From NCBI RefSeq assembly GCF_029814935.1, contig NZ_CP104582.1:4588001-4652000 (forward strand): a stretch of DNA of 64,000 nt, written 5' to 3'. This document shows positions 27,567 through 37,950 of this stretch, in pieces. The translations under genes and the position numbers were made by a program. Under the pieces are notes generated by a model. That model was given only the letters and a program-made list of their open reading frames with translations, was not told where the DNA came from and made no database searches. This stretch comes from Pseudomonas sp. GD03919. GTDB taxonomy: Bacteria > Pseudomonadota > Gammaproteobacteria > Pseudomonadales > Pseudomonadaceae. Numbering within the stretch: the first letter of the stretch is position 1; each line of letters opens with the position of its first letter.

Positions 27567-28446
27567 GGCTCTGTTGCAAAGATTGGCGGCAGTCAGAGGT
27601 AGGCTGTCGCTCTGCGCCGATCAGGCGGCTGCTGCGAAATGGTGGTTGAGCATGCCCATGGCCTCCGTCAGCGCCGAGGGCCCAATGCCAAAAGCTCTCT
27701 CCACAAGGCGCACCTCGCCCCTGATGCCGGGCTGCAGGCACCAGGGGCGAGCCTGTCCTTTGCGCAGGGCTCGCATGACTTCGAATCCCTTGATCGTGGC
27801 ATAGGCCGTGGGGATCGATTTGAAACCGCGCACCGGCTTGATCAGTATCTTGAGCTTTCCGTGATCGGCCTCGATCACGTTATTGAGATACTTCACCTGC
27901 CGGTGGGCCGTCTCCCGGTCCAGCTTTCCTTCGCGCTTCAATTCGGTGATCGCTGCACCATAGCTCGGCGCTTTGTCGGTATTGAGCGTGGCAGGCTTTT
28001 CCCAGTGCTTCAGGCCTCGCAGGGCCTTGCCCAGGAACCGCTTCGCTGCCTTGGCGCTGCGGGTCGGCGACAGGTAGAAATCGATCGTGTCGCCCCGCTT
28101 GTCGACTGCCCGGTACAGGTAGGTCCACTTGCCCCGCACCTTGACGTAGGTTTCATCCAGGCGCCAGCTCGGATCAAAGCCACGCCGCCAGAACCAGCGC
28201 AGCCGCTTCTCCATCTCCGGGGCGTAGCACTGGACCCAGCGATAGATCGTCGTATGGTCGACCGAAATGCCGCGTTCCGCCAGCATTTCCTCAAGGTCGC
28301 GATAGCTGATCGGATAGCGACAATACCAGCGCACCGCCCACAGGATCACATCACCCTGGAAATGGCGCCACTTGAAATCCGTCATCGTTCCGTCCGTCCA
28401 ATCTCCGCCAAGCATGCTCAAGCTTCACGATTTTTGCAACAGAGCC
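27567..28446 (-). mobile_element. IS6100, complete (880 bp)
   Basis: The termini GGCTCTGTTGCAAA at 27567 and its inverse ending at 28446 enclose exactly 880 bp, the known IS6100 length. It joins the truncated tnpA on one side to an integron terminal fragment on the other. This is the In4-type arrangement after an IS-mediated deletion. Confidence 0.95.
27621..28415 (-). CDS. tnpA: IS6100 transposase (IS6 family)
   Basis: 264 aa from MLGGDWTDGTMTDFKWRHFQ, the usual IS6100 product. The DDE core is visible: SWRLDETYVKVRGKWTYLYR (first D), LNTDKAPSYGAAI (second D) and NVIEADHGKLKILIKPVRGF (E region), with an N-terminal zinc-free helix-turn-helix typical of IS6. It is intact, so replicative movement or deletions next to it are possible. 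It probably caused the loss of the second terminal fragment and of the tnpA 5' end. Confidence 0.93.
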   Translation of the reverse strand: MLGGDWTDGTMTDFKWRHFQGDVILWAVRWYCRYPISYRDLEEMLAERGISVDHTTIYRWVQCYAPEMEKRLRWFWRRGFDPSWRLDETYVKVRGKWTYLYRAVDKRGDTIDFYLSPTRSAKAAKRFLGKALRGLKHWEKPATLNTDKAPSYGAAITELKREGKLDRETAHRQVKYLNNVIEADHGKLKILIKPVRGFKSIPTAYATIKGFEVMRALRKGQARPWCLQPGIRGEVRLVERAFGIGPSALTEAMGMLNHHFAAAA

Positions 28447-28569
28447 CACACGAGTATTGAGCATAGTCGAGATTGGTGCAGATCACTTCTGATATTGAAC
28501 TGTCAGGAGCTGGCTGCACAACAGCCATTACGCCCAATCAACTGGTGCAGTCGTCTTCTGAAAATGACA
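28447..28569. repeat. IRt fragment of Tn402-type integron (123 bp)
   Basis: The terminal 25 bp, read from 28569 on the minus strand, start TGTCATTTTCAGAAGACGAC. A TGGCTGTTGTGCAGCCAGCT palindrome-like block follows inside. Its length (123 bp to the IS6100 edge) and inverted orientation match one of the two IRt fragments that flank IS6100 in In4. The other fragment is absent. Confidence 0.9.
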
Positions 28570-28891
28570 TTTGGTATCTCTCATAAACGGATGTTTTTGA
28601 GAGAACTATCTTCGGCCTTCACACGCACGAAAGGCGGCGAAGCTCCGCCGTTAATCCGTCCGCCGGAGATCTCGCCCAGGCAGGCTGAAGGCCGAGCAAG
28701 CCTGACAGGCCCGAAAAGCCCGGCACGGGCGTCGGCGGCGATGACGGCGGCGGCATTATCCAGGGTTGATGATGGAAGTGGAGGATATCGACAACCTCTC
28801 GCGCAACCAAGACATCGCGGTCGGACTGCAAGTGATCTTGAAGCCACGGGCCCGTCCCACCCCGACATGGACCTCGATGCCCGAACGGACG
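28570..28891. other. Tail of the 3' conserved segment
   Basis: Sequence behind orf5 up to the IRt junction. It is the usual untranslated or orf6-remnant end of the 3' conserved segment. I see no gene of its own here. Confidence 0.6.
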
Positions 28892-29392
28892 TTAGATTTC
28901 GAGTTCTAGGCGTTCTGCGATGAAGGTTGGATCCCAGCCGGGATTGAAAGTGTCGACGTGGGTGAATCCGAGCCGCTCGTATAGGCCACGCAGGTTCGGG
29001 TGGCAGTCGAGCCGCAGCTTGGCGCACCCCTGCGTTCGCGCGGCATGGCGGCAAGCCTCGATCAGCGCGGAGCTGACACCCCGGCCCGCATGTGTCCGTC
29101 GCACCGCGAGCTTGTGCAGATATGCGGCCTCCCCCTTGAGGGCGTCGGGCCAGAACTCGGGATCCTCGGCCGACAAGGTGCAACAGCCGACGATGCCGTC
29201 GCTGCAACTCGCGACTAGGAGCTCGGATCTCAGGACGAAGGTCTCCGCGAATGTCCGGTCGATCCGCGCGACGTCCCAGGCGGGCGTTCCCTTGGCGGAC
29301 ATCCACGCCGCAGCGTCGTGCATCAGCCGCACAACCTCGTCGATATCACCCGAGCAGGCGACCCGAACGTTCGGAGGCTCCTCGCTGTCCAT
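28892..29392 (-). CDS. GNAT-family acetyltransferase, integron orf5
   Basis: 166 aa, the standard orf5 of the class 1 integron 3' conserved segment. GNAT motif A is YLHKLAVRRTHAGRGVSSAL, followed by AKLRLDCHPNLRGLYERLGF (motif B). It likely transfers acetyl groups to an unknown small substrate; no resistance phenotype is tied to it. Located between sul1 and the IRt fragment. Start ATG gives the usual length. Confidence 0.9.
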   Translation of the reverse strand: MDSEEPPNVRVACSGDIDEVVRLMHDAAAWMSAKGTPAWDVARIDRTFAETFVLRSELLVASCSDGIVGCCTLSAEDPEFWPDALKGEAAYLHKLAVRRTHAGRGVSSALIEACRHAARTQGCAKLRLDCHPNLRGLYERLGFTHVDTFNPGWDPTFIAERLELEI

Positions 29393-29519
29393 TCGCTCCC
29401 CTGGCGCGGTATGAACCGCCGCCTCATAGTGCAGTTTGATCCTGACGAGCCCAGCATGTCTGCGCCCACCTTCGCGGAACCTGACCAGGGTCCGCTAGCG
29501 GGCGGCCGGAAGGTGAATG

Positions 29520-30359
29520 CTAGGCATGATCTAACCCTCGGTCTCTGGCGTCGCGACTGCGAAATTTCGCGAGGGTTTCCGAGAAGGTGATTGCGCTTCG
29601 CAGATCTCCAGGCGCGTGGGTGCGGACGTAGTCAGCGCCATTGCCGATCGCGTGAAGTTCCGCCGCAAGGCTCGCTGGACCCAGATCCTTTACAGGAAGG
29701 CCAACGGTGGCGCCCAAGAAGGATTTCCGCGACACCGAGACCAATAGCGGAAGCCCCAACGCCGACTTCAGCTTTTGAAGGTTCGACAGCACGTGCAGCG
29801 ATGTTTCCGGTGCGGGGCTCAAGAAAAATCCCATCCCCGGATCGAGGATGAGCCGGTCGGCAGCGACCCCGCTCCGTCGCAAGGCGGAAACCCGCGCCTC
29901 GAAGAACCGCACAATCTCGTCGAGCGCGTCTTCGGGTCGAAGGTGACCGGTGCGGGTGGCGATGCCATCCCGCTGCGCTGAGTGCATAACCACCAGCCTG
30001 CAGTCCGCCTCAGCAATATCGGGATAGAGCGCAGGGTCAGGAAATCCTTGGATATCGTTCAGGTAGCCCACGCCGCGCTTGAGCGCATAGCGCTGGGTTT
30101 CCGGTTGGAAGCTGTCGATTGAAACACGGTGCATCTGATCGGACAGGGCGTCTAAGAGCGGCGCAATACGTCTGATCTCATCGGCCGGCGATACAGGCCT
30201 CGCGTCCGGATGGCTGGCGGCCGGTCCGACATCCACGACGTCTGATCCGACTCGCAGCATTTCGATCGCCGCGGTGACAGCGCCGGCGGGGTCTAGCCGC
30301 CGGCTCTCATCGAAGAAGGAGTCCTCGGTGAGATTCAGAATGCCGAACACCGTCACCAT
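29520..30359 (-). CDS. sul1: Sulfonamide-resistant dihydropteroate synthase Sul1
   Basis: 279 aa from [20 protein letters not shown]. It catalyses the folate-pathway joining of 4-aminobenzoate to dihydropterin pyrophosphate and tolerates sulfonamides. The pterin-binding signatures [20 protein letters not shown] and [19 protein letters not shown] are present. A longer open frame up to 30446 overlaps qacEdelta1 and is ignored because 840 bp is the known gene. It overlaps the qacEdelta1 3' end by 7 bp, the standard arrangement. Expression comes from Pc and the segment's own promoters. Confidence 0.97.
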   Translation of the reverse strand: MVTVFGILNLTEDSFFDESRRLDPAGAVTAAIEMLRVGSDVVDVGPAASHPDARPVSPADEIRRIAPLLDALSDQMHRVSIDSFQPETQRYALKRGVGYLNDIQGFPDPALYPDIAEADCRLVVMHSAQRDGIATRTGHLRPEDALDEIVRFFEARVSALRRSGVAADRLILDPGMGFFLSPAPETSLHVLSNLQKLKSALGLPLLVSVSRKSFLGATVGLPVKDLGPASLAAELHAIGNGADYVRTHAPGDLRSAITFSETLAKFRSRDARDRGLDHA

Positions 30360-30700
30360 GGCGTCGGCCTCCGCAGCGACTTCCACGATGGGGATCGGGC
30401 GAGCAAAAAGGCAGCAATTATGAGCCCCATACCTACAAAGCCCCACGCATCAAGCTTTTGCCCATGAAGCAACCAGGCAATGGCTGTAATTATGACGACG
30501 CCGAGTCCCGACCAGACTGCATAAGCAACACCGACAGGGATGGATTTCAGAACCAGAGAAAGAAAATAAAATGCGATGCCATAACCGATTATGACAACGG
30601 CGGAAGGGGCAAGCTTAGTAAAGCCCTCGCTAGATTTTAATGCGGATGTTGCGATTACTTCGCCAACTATTGCGATAACAAGAAAAAGCCAGCCTTTCAT
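30353..30700 (-). CDS. qacEdelta1: Truncated SMR pump QacEdelta1
   Basis: 115 aa from [20 protein letters not shown]. The first three helices of QacE are kept and the fourth is replaced by [18 protein letters not shown] where sul1 joined. The membrane glutamate (E14) remains. It gives at most weak biocide efflux. It marks the start of the 3' conserved segment, whose attC remnant begins at 30806. Confidence 0.97.
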   Translation of the reverse strand: MKGWLFLVIAIVGEVIATSALKSSEGFTKLAPSAVVIIGYGIAFYFLSLVLKSIPVGVAYAVWSGLGVVIITAIAWLLHGQKLDAWGFVGMGLIIAAFLLARSPSWKSLRRPTPW

Positions 30701-30805
30701 GATATATCTCCCAATTTGTGTAGGGCTTATTATGCACGCTTAAAAATAATAAAAGCAGACTTGACCTGATAGTTTGGCTGTGAGCAATTATGTGCTTAGT
30801 GCATC

Positions 30806-30848
30806 TAACGCTTGAGTTAAGCCGCGCCGCGAAGCGGCGTCGGCTTGA
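30806..30848 (-). repeat. aadA1 attC, first part (split by IS)
   Basis: TAACGCTTGAGTTAAGCCGC begins the attC and it breaks off after CGGCTTGA at 30848. The other end, CGAATTGTTAGAC, lies at 32227-32239, on the far side of the IS1111-type element. Confidence 0.85.
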
Positions 30849-32226
30849 AGGCTGTAATGGACTCTCCCCGCACCGCGTTTCTTCTATAAGACCGAGGTGT
30901 CTGTTTGTTGGGAGAGTGGCAATGAAGCGCATAGCAGTCGATTTGGCCAAGTCCGTTTACCAGGTTGCCGAAAGTATCCATGTCGGCCGGGTGGATCGTC
31001 GCAGACGGCTCGATCCGGAGGCATTCCGGCGATATGTACAGGAGCAACCGGAGCCTGTCGAGTGGGTGATGGAAGCCTGCGGTACGGCGCATTACTGGGG
31101 GCGGGTGGCGCAGGCTCAGGGTCATCGGGTGGTGCTGTTGCACCCGCGCTACGTGCGGCCGTATCGCCGGCGCAACAAAACCGACCGTAACGACTGCGAT
31201 GCCATCCTCGAAGCGGCGCGTTGTGCCGATATTCATCCGGTGCCGGTGAAAAGCCATGAGCAGCAGCAAGTGCAGCAACTGCATAACCTGCGCGAGGCCT
31301 GGAAAAAGACCCGGGTGCAGCACATCAACCTGCTGCGCGGCATCCTGCGCGAACTGGGCGTGACGGCGCCGAGTAGCACCCAGGCCTTTCTACGCCAGGC
31401 CTGCGAGCTGATCGAGCGTCCCGAAGTTTGCGCCCTGCGCAGCTCGTTACAGATGGTGCTAGCCGAAATCAGCCTGTGCGAACAGGCGATGCGCGACAGC
31501 GAAGAACAACTGGCGCGCTGGCATGCCGACGATGACATCGTGCACAAACTCGACGAAGTCAGCGGTATCGGATTGCTCACCGCCAGCGCCCTGAAAACCG
31601 CCGTCGGCAAACCCGAACGCTTCGCCAGCGGCCGGCACCTGAGCGCCTGGCTCGGCATGACCCCCAACGAATACAGCAGCGGCGAACGGCGAAGACTCGG
31701 GTGCATCAGCTGCAAAGGCAACACCTACGTGCGCACCCTGCTGATCCACGGCGCCCGCGCGGCACTGCTGGCCGCCAAGCGCTGCCAGACGCGAACGCCG
31801 GAGCGCCTGACCCAGCTGCAGCGCTGGGCTCTGCAAACGGCCGAACGTATCGGCCACAACAAAGCGGCGGTGGCCCTGGCGAACAAACTGGTGAGGATCT
31901 GCTGGGCGGTGTGGTGTCATGAACGCCGCTTCAGCGGCGACTGGCAGAGTGCCAGGCCCGCCTGACGGCGGGGGTAATCAGCAAGACGAGGTGATCTTCC
32001 TGCGGTTGTGGTGAGAAGCGAGACTGTCGGAACAGGCGAGTCCTGCAGCGGAACAAGGCCGATAACAATCATGATCCTCGGGATCGTTTGAACGCTTGGC
32101 CCCCGCTGCGCGAACTACAGAATGGCCCGGGCACTAGCCCACGCAAGGCCGGATATGCGATTGCAACCGCGCTGACGACAGGATCGAAAAAAGCTTTCCT
32201 CACTGCTTGTGGGGAGAGTCCATATG
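30849..32226 (+). mobile_element. IS1111-type (IS110 family) element in an attC site
   Basis: About 1.38 kb lie between the two attC halves. Subterminal inverted copies of GGACTCTCCCC (30860s) and GGGGAGAGTCC (32211-32221) are typical of the IS1111 group, which lacks true terminal repeats. A subgroup of these elements inserts specifically in integron attC sites; this position fits that habit. Boundaries are uncertain by a few bases. Confidence 0.85.
30922..31965 (+). CDS. IS1111-group (IS110 family) DEDD transposase
   Basis: 347 aa from ATG 30922 (MKRIAVDLAKSVYQVAESIH); the longer frame from 30790 reads through the attC and is not used. The N-terminal RuvC-like part has VDLAKS, then NKTDRNDCDAILEAAR. 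The C-terminal Transposase_20 part has LDEVSGIGLLTASALKTAVG and SAWLGMTPNEYSSGERRRLG. This family uses a DEDD active site and a structured RNA from the IS end to choose its target. The gene appears intact. Confidence 0.9.
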   Translation: MKRIAVDLAKSVYQVAESIHVGRVDRRRRLDPEAFRRYVQEQPEPVEWVMEACGTAHYWGRVAQAQGHRVVLLHPRYVRPYRRRNKTDRNDCDAILEAARCADIHPVPVKSHEQQQVQQLHNLREAWKKTRVQHINLLRGILRELGVTAPSSTQAFLRQACELIERPEVCALRSSLQMVLAEISLCEQAMRDSEEQLARWHADDDIVHKLDEVSGIGLLTASALKTAVGKPERFASGRHLSAWLGMTPNEYSSGERRRLGCISCKGNTYVRTLLIHGARAALLAAKRCQTRTPERLTQLQRWALQTAERIGHNKAAVALANKLVRICWAVWCHERRFSGDWQSARPA

Positions 32227-32240
32227 CGAATTGTTAGACA

Positions 32241-33032
32241 TTATTTGCCGACTACCTTGGTGATCTCGCCTTTCACGTAGTGAACAAATTCTTCCAACTG
32301 ATCTGCGCGCGAGGCCAAGCGATCTTCTTCTTGTCCAAGATAAGCCTGTCTAGCTTCAAGTATGACGGGCTGATACTGGGCCGGCAGGCGCTCCATTGCC
32401 CAGTCGGCAGCGACATCCTTCGGCGCGATTTTGCCGGTTACTGCGCTGTACCAAATGCGGGACAACGTAAGCACTACATTTCGCTCATCGCCAGCCCAGT
32501 CGGGCGGCGAGTTCCATAGCGTTAAGGTTTCATTTAGCGCCTCAAATAGATCCTGTTCAGGAACCGGATCAAAGAGTTCCTCCGCCGCTGGACCTACCAA
32601 GGCAACGCTATGTTCTCTTGCTTTTGTCAGCAAGATAGCCAGATCAATGTCGATCGTGGCTGGCTCGAAGATACCTGCAAGAATGTCATTGCGCTGCCAT
32701 TCTCCAAATTGCAGTTCGCGCTTAGCTGGATAACGCCACGGAATGATGTCGTCGTGCACAACAATGGTGACTTCTACAGCGCGGAGAATCTCGCTCTCTC
32801 CAGGGGAAGCCGAAGTTTCCAAAAGGTCGTTGATCAAAGCTCGCCGCGTTGTTTCATCAAGCCTTACGGTCACCGTAACCAGCAAATCAATATCACTGTG
32901 TGGCTTCAGGCCGCCATCCACTGCGGAGCCGTACAAATGTACGGCCAGCAACGTCGGTTCGAGATGGCGCTCGATGACGCCAACTACCTCTGATAGTTGA
33001 GTCGATACTTCGGCGATCACCACTTCCCTCAT
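32241..33032 (-). CDS. aadA1: Streptomycin/spectinomycin adenylyltransferase AadA1
   Basis: 263 aa, starting MREVVIAEVSTQLSEVVGVI. It transfers AMP to the 3'' OH of streptomycin and the 9-OH of spectinomycin. Nucleotidyltransferase motif HLYGSAVDGGLKPHSDIDLL (G-S-x10-D-x-D) is intact. It is the last cassette of the array and lies 8 cassettes from Pc, so expression is expected to be low. Its attC is broken by the IS1111-type element, so excision of this cassette should be impaired. Confidence 0.96.
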   Translation of the reverse strand: MREVVIAEVSTQLSEVVGVIERHLEPTLLAVHLYGSAVDGGLKPHSDIDLLVTVTVRLDETTRRALINDLLETSASPGESEILRAVEVTIVVHDDIIPWRYPAKRELQFGEWQRNDILAGIFEPATIDIDLAILLTKAREHSVALVGPAAEELFDPVPEQDLFEALNETLTLWNSPPDWAGDERNVVLTLSRIWYSAVTGKIAPKDVAADWAMERLPAQYQPVILEARQAYLGQEEDRLASRADQLEEFVHYVKGEITKVVGK

Positions 33033-33038
33033 GATGTT

Positions 33039-33147
33039 TAACGCCTGAGTTAAGCCGACTTGCGTAGTGGAGCCAAAGCCATGGCAAGCTCATTCTGCCA
33101 TGGCTTTGGTGTAACGAAGCAAGTTCGGCTTGAACGAATTGTTAGGC
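33039..33147 (-). repeat. attC of aacA7, copy 1
   Basis: 109 bp from TAACGCC to GTTAGGC, with a long internal stem (AGCCAAAGCCATGG against CCATGGCTTTGG). Identical attC sites lie at 35130-35238 and 37221-37329, one behind each aacA7 copy. Confidence 0.9.
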
Positions 33148-33163
33148 ACCAACGCGGCGCCCC

Positions 33164-33622
33164 TCACAACGGTTTCCGGAAGCAGCGTACTTGAGCAACC
33201 TCCGTGAATCCAGCCGCCAGGTGCGCCGAGGTGCTTGCGCTGTTGGTAAGTTGAGTGTCGGAGGCGAATTCGGTGCATCCGCGACCACGAGCCCAATGCT
33301 CGGCGGCTTTTACCAGAGCTACACCTACGCCCTGACGCCGCGCACTTGGCACAACGTACCAACCCTCCAAGAACGCAACGTTGCCGGAGTAGCACTCCTC
33401 CGCATACGGGCGGATCGAAAGCTCGGCAAACCCTAGTGCTTCTCCGTCGGGTGCTACAGCAATGAGGACAGCAGCAGGCCGGGCGACTTTTCCGGACAGA
33501 AATTCTGCGATCTCTGACTGGTGCTCTTGACATGTGCCATCTGGCCACAGCTCACAGCGCATGCTTAGCCAACTGGCCGAATCGGTAGTTTCAACAGGCC
33601 TGACGAGCGGCGAACTATCCAT
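33164..33622 (-). CDS. aacA7: Aminoglycoside 6'-N-acetyltransferase AacA7, copy 3 from promoter
   Basis: 152 aa GNAT enzyme that acetylates the 6'-amino group of aminoglycosides such as amikacin and tobramycin. The acetyl-CoA motif is [20 protein letters not shown], followed by [10 protein letters not shown] and [20 protein letters not shown] recognise it as AAC(6')-Il/AacA7, a cassette known from VIM integrons. All three copies in the window have the same protein sequence. This copy is followed by aadA1. Confidence 0.88.
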
Positions 33623-33629
33623 TGGTGCC

Positions 33630-33686
33630 TAACACCTGAGTTAAGCCGCGCCGCGAAGCGGCGTCGGCTTGGACGAATTGTTAGGC
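33630..33686 (-). repeat. attC of aadB, copy 1
   Basis: 57 bp from TAACACC to GTTAGGC, built on the AAGCCGCGCCGCGAAGCGGC stem. The second copy is at 35721-35777. Confidence 0.9.
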
Positions 33687-34214
33687 CGCATATCGCGACC
33701 TGAAAGCGGCACGCAAGACCTCAACCTTTTCCGCCCCGAGTGAGGTGCATGCGAGCCTGTAGGACTCTATGTGCTTTGTAGGCCAGTCCACTGGTGGTAC
33801 TTCATCGGCATAGTAAAAGTAATCCCAGATGATCGCCTCCCAGCTGTTACAACGGACTGGCCGCCCGGCGATGACGCCCTCAGCCGCCTCTGGGCACGAG
33901 CCCTGCGGAGCCTCCGCGATTTCATACGCTTCGTCTGCCCACCAAGCAGGTTCGCAGTCAAGTAACTCATCCCCGATCTCCGCTAAGAATCCATAGTCCA
34001 ACTCCTCCATGACGCGCCCGCCGAGCATTTCAACTATTGCCTCGAGCTCGCCGCGCCTCTCGCCGGGAAACGTCAGATCAATATCATCGTGCTTGCGTGT
34101 TACACGCCCTAGCCGTGCATCGATCGCCCAGCCCCCACCGATCCAGAGCGGCAGATTTCGCTCATCTGCCGCAGCTAGAATTTTGTGTATCAATGTGACC
34201 TGCGTTGTGTCCAT
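33681..34214 (-). CDS. aadB: ANT(2'')-Ia aminoglycoside nucleotidyltransferase, copy 2
   Basis: 177 aa. It transfers a nucleotide to the 2'' OH of gentamicin, tobramycin and kanamycin. The motif LPLWIGGGWAIDARLGR followed by KHDDIDLTFPG (nucleotidyltransferase G-G-W and D-x-D) is complete. The length equals the known gene. It is part of the duplicated blaVIM-2-aadB-aacA7 block; identical to 35772-36305. Confidence 0.96.
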   Translation of the reverse strand: MDTTQVTLIHKILAAADERNLPLWIGGGWAIDARLGRVTRKHDDIDLTFPGERRGELEAIVEMLGGRVMEELDYGFLAEIGDELLDCEPAWWADEAYEIAEAPQGSCPEAAEGVIAGRPVRCNSWEAIIWDYFYYADEVPPVDWPTKHIESYRLACTSLGAEKVEVLRAAFRSRYAA

Positions 34215-34220
34215 GCGGCC

Positions 34221-34289
34221 TAACGCCGAAGTTCAGCCGCCAGAACGGAGCGCAGCGGAGTGATGGTCGGCTGCAACTTCATGTTATGC
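34221..34289 (-). repeat. attC of blaVIM-2, copy 1
   Basis: 69 bp from TAACGCC to GTTATGC, with the core AGTTCAGCCGCC / GGTCGGCTGCAACT arms. The second copy is at 36312-36380. Confidence 0.88.
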
Positions 34290-34301
34290 CGCATCTGCCT
34301 G

Positions 34302-35238
<937 letters not shown>

Positions 35239-35254
35239 ACCAACGCGGCGCCCC

Positions 35255-35713
35255 TCACAACGGTTTCCGGAAGCAGCGTACTTGAGCAACCTCCGTGAAT
35301 CCAGCCGCCAGGTGCGCCGAGGTGCTTGCGCTGTTGGTAAGTTGAGTGTCGGAGGCGAATTCGGTGCATCCGCGACCACGAGCCCAATGCTCGGCGGCTT
35401 TTACCAGAGCTACACCTACGCCCTGACGCCGCGCACTTGGCACAACGTACCAACCCTCCAAGAACGCAACGTTGCCGGAGTAGCACTCCTCCGCATACGG
35501 GCGGATCGAAAGCTCGGCAAACCCTAGTGCTTCTCCGTCGGGTGCTACAGCAATGAGGACAGCAGCAGGCCGGGCGACTTTTCCGGACAGAAATTCTGCG
35601 ATCTCTGACTGGTGCTCTTGACATGTGCCATCTGGCCACAGCTCACAGCGCATGCTTAGCCAACTGGCCGAATCGGTAGTTTCAACAGGCCTGACGAGCG
35701 GCGAACTATCCAT
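35255..35713 (-). CDS. aacA7: Aminoglycoside 6'-N-acetyltransferase AacA7, middle copy
   Basis: 152 aa, identical in translation to the other two copies; it acetylates the 6'-amino group of aminoglycosides. It lies between the two blaVIM-2-aadB blocks, with its own 109-bp attC behind it. Its 5' neighbour (towards Pc) is aadB copy 1. Confidence 0.88.
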
Positions 35714-35720
35714 TGGTGCC

Positions 35721-35777
35721 TAACACCTGAGTTAAGCCGCGCCGCGAAGCGGCGTCGGCTTGGACGAATTGTTAGGC
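35721..35777 (-). repeat. attC of aadB, copy 2
   Basis: 57-bp site, same as 33630-33686. Confidence 0.9.
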
Positions 35778-36305
35778 CGCATATCGCGACCTGAAAGCGG
35801 CACGCAAGACCTCAACCTTTTCCGCCCCGAGTGAGGTGCATGCGAGCCTGTAGGACTCTATGTGCTTTGTAGGCCAGTCCACTGGTGGTACTTCATCGGC
35901 ATAGTAAAAGTAATCCCAGATGATCGCCTCCCAGCTGTTACAACGGACTGGCCGCCCGGCGATGACGCCCTCAGCCGCCTCTGGGCACGAGCCCTGCGGA
36001 GCCTCCGCGATTTCATACGCTTCGTCTGCCCACCAAGCAGGTTCGCAGTCAAGTAACTCATCCCCGATCTCCGCTAAGAATCCATAGTCCAACTCCTCCA
36101 TGACGCGCCCGCCGAGCATTTCAACTATTGCCTCGAGCTCGCCGCGCCTCTCGCCGGGAAACGTCAGATCAATATCATCGTGCTTGCGTGTTACACGCCC
36201 TAGCCGTGCATCGATCGCCCAGCCCCCACCGATCCAGAGCGGCAGATTTCGCTCATCTGCCGCAGCTAGAATTTTGTGTATCAATGTGACCTGCGTTGTG
36301 TCCAT
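35772..36305 (-). CDS. aadB: ANT(2'')-Ia aminoglycoside nucleotidyltransferase, promoter-proximal copy
   Basis: 177 aa, identical to the copy at 33681-34214. It inactivates gentamicin, tobramycin and kanamycin. It follows blaVIM-2 and precedes the middle aacA7 in the direction of transcription from Pc. The D-x-D motif KHDDIDLTF is intact. Confidence 0.96.
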   Translation of the reverse strand: MDTTQVTLIHKILAAADERNLPLWIGGGWAIDARLGRVTRKHDDIDLTFPGERRGELEAIVEMLGGRVMEELDYGFLAEIGDELLDCEPAWWADEAYEIAEAPQGSCPEAAEGVIAGRPVRCNSWEAIIWDYFYYADEVPPVDWPTKHIESYRLACTSLGAEKVEVLRAAFRSRYAA

Positions 36306-36311
36306 GCGGCC

Positions 36312-36380
36312 TAACGCCGAAGTTCAGCCGCCAGAACGGAGCGCAGCGGAGTGATGGTCGGCTGCAACTTCATGTTATGC
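36312..36380 (-). repeat. attC of blaVIM-2, copy 2
   Basis: 69-bp site, same as 34221-34289. Confidence 0.88.
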
Positions 36381-36392
36381 CGCATCTGCCTG

Positions 36393-37329
<937 letters not shown>

Positions 37330-37345
37330 ACCAACGCGGCGCCCC

Positions 37346-37804
37346 TCACAACGGTTTCCGGAAGCAGCGTACTTGAGCAACCTCCGTGAATCCAGCCGCC
37401 AGGTGCGCCGAGGTGCTTGCGCTGTTGGTAAGTTGAGTGTCGGAGGCGAATTCGGTGCATCCGCGACCACGAGCCCAATGCTCGGCGGCTTTTACCAGAG
37501 CTACACCTACGCCCTGACGCCGCGCACTTGGCACAACGTACCAACCCTCCAAGAACGCAACGTTGCCGGAGTAGCACTCCTCCGCATACGGGCGGATCGA
37601 AAGCTCGGCAAACCCTAGTGCTTCTCCGTCGGGTGCTACAGCAATGAGGACAGCAGCAGGCCGGGCGACTTTTCCGGACAGAAATTCTGCGATCTCTGAC
37701 TGGTGCTCTTGACATGTGCCATCTGGCCACAGCTCACAGCGCATGCTTAGCCAACTGGCCGAATCGGTAGTTTCAACAGGCCTGACGAGCGGCGAACTAT
37801 CCAT
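37346..37804 (-). CDS. aacA7: Aminoglycoside 6'-N-acetyltransferase AacA7, first cassette
   Basis: 152 aa; the cassette next to attI1. The ATG at 37804 lies 7 bp inside the cassette boundary (GCCTAAC at 37809-37815). It is identical to the other two copies and should be the best expressed of the three. It acetylates amikacin- and tobramycin-type aminoglycosides at the 6'-amino group. Confidence 0.88.
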
Positions 37805-37808
37805 TGGT

Positions 37809-37875
37809 GCCTAACTTTGTTTTAGGGCGACTGCCCTGCTGCGTAACATCGTTGCTGCTCCATAACATCAAACAT
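37809..37875 (-). other. attI1 recombination site
   Basis: The class 1 integron primary site, with GCCTAAC and TTTGTTTTAGGGCGACTGCC at the crossover point and GCTGCGTAACATCGTTGCTG behind it. The first cassette is joined at 37815/37816. Confidence 0.9.
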
Positions 37876-37950
37876 CGACCCACGGCGTAACGCGCTTGCT
37901 GCTTGGATGCCCGAGGCATAGACTGTACAAAAAAACAGTCATAACAAGCC

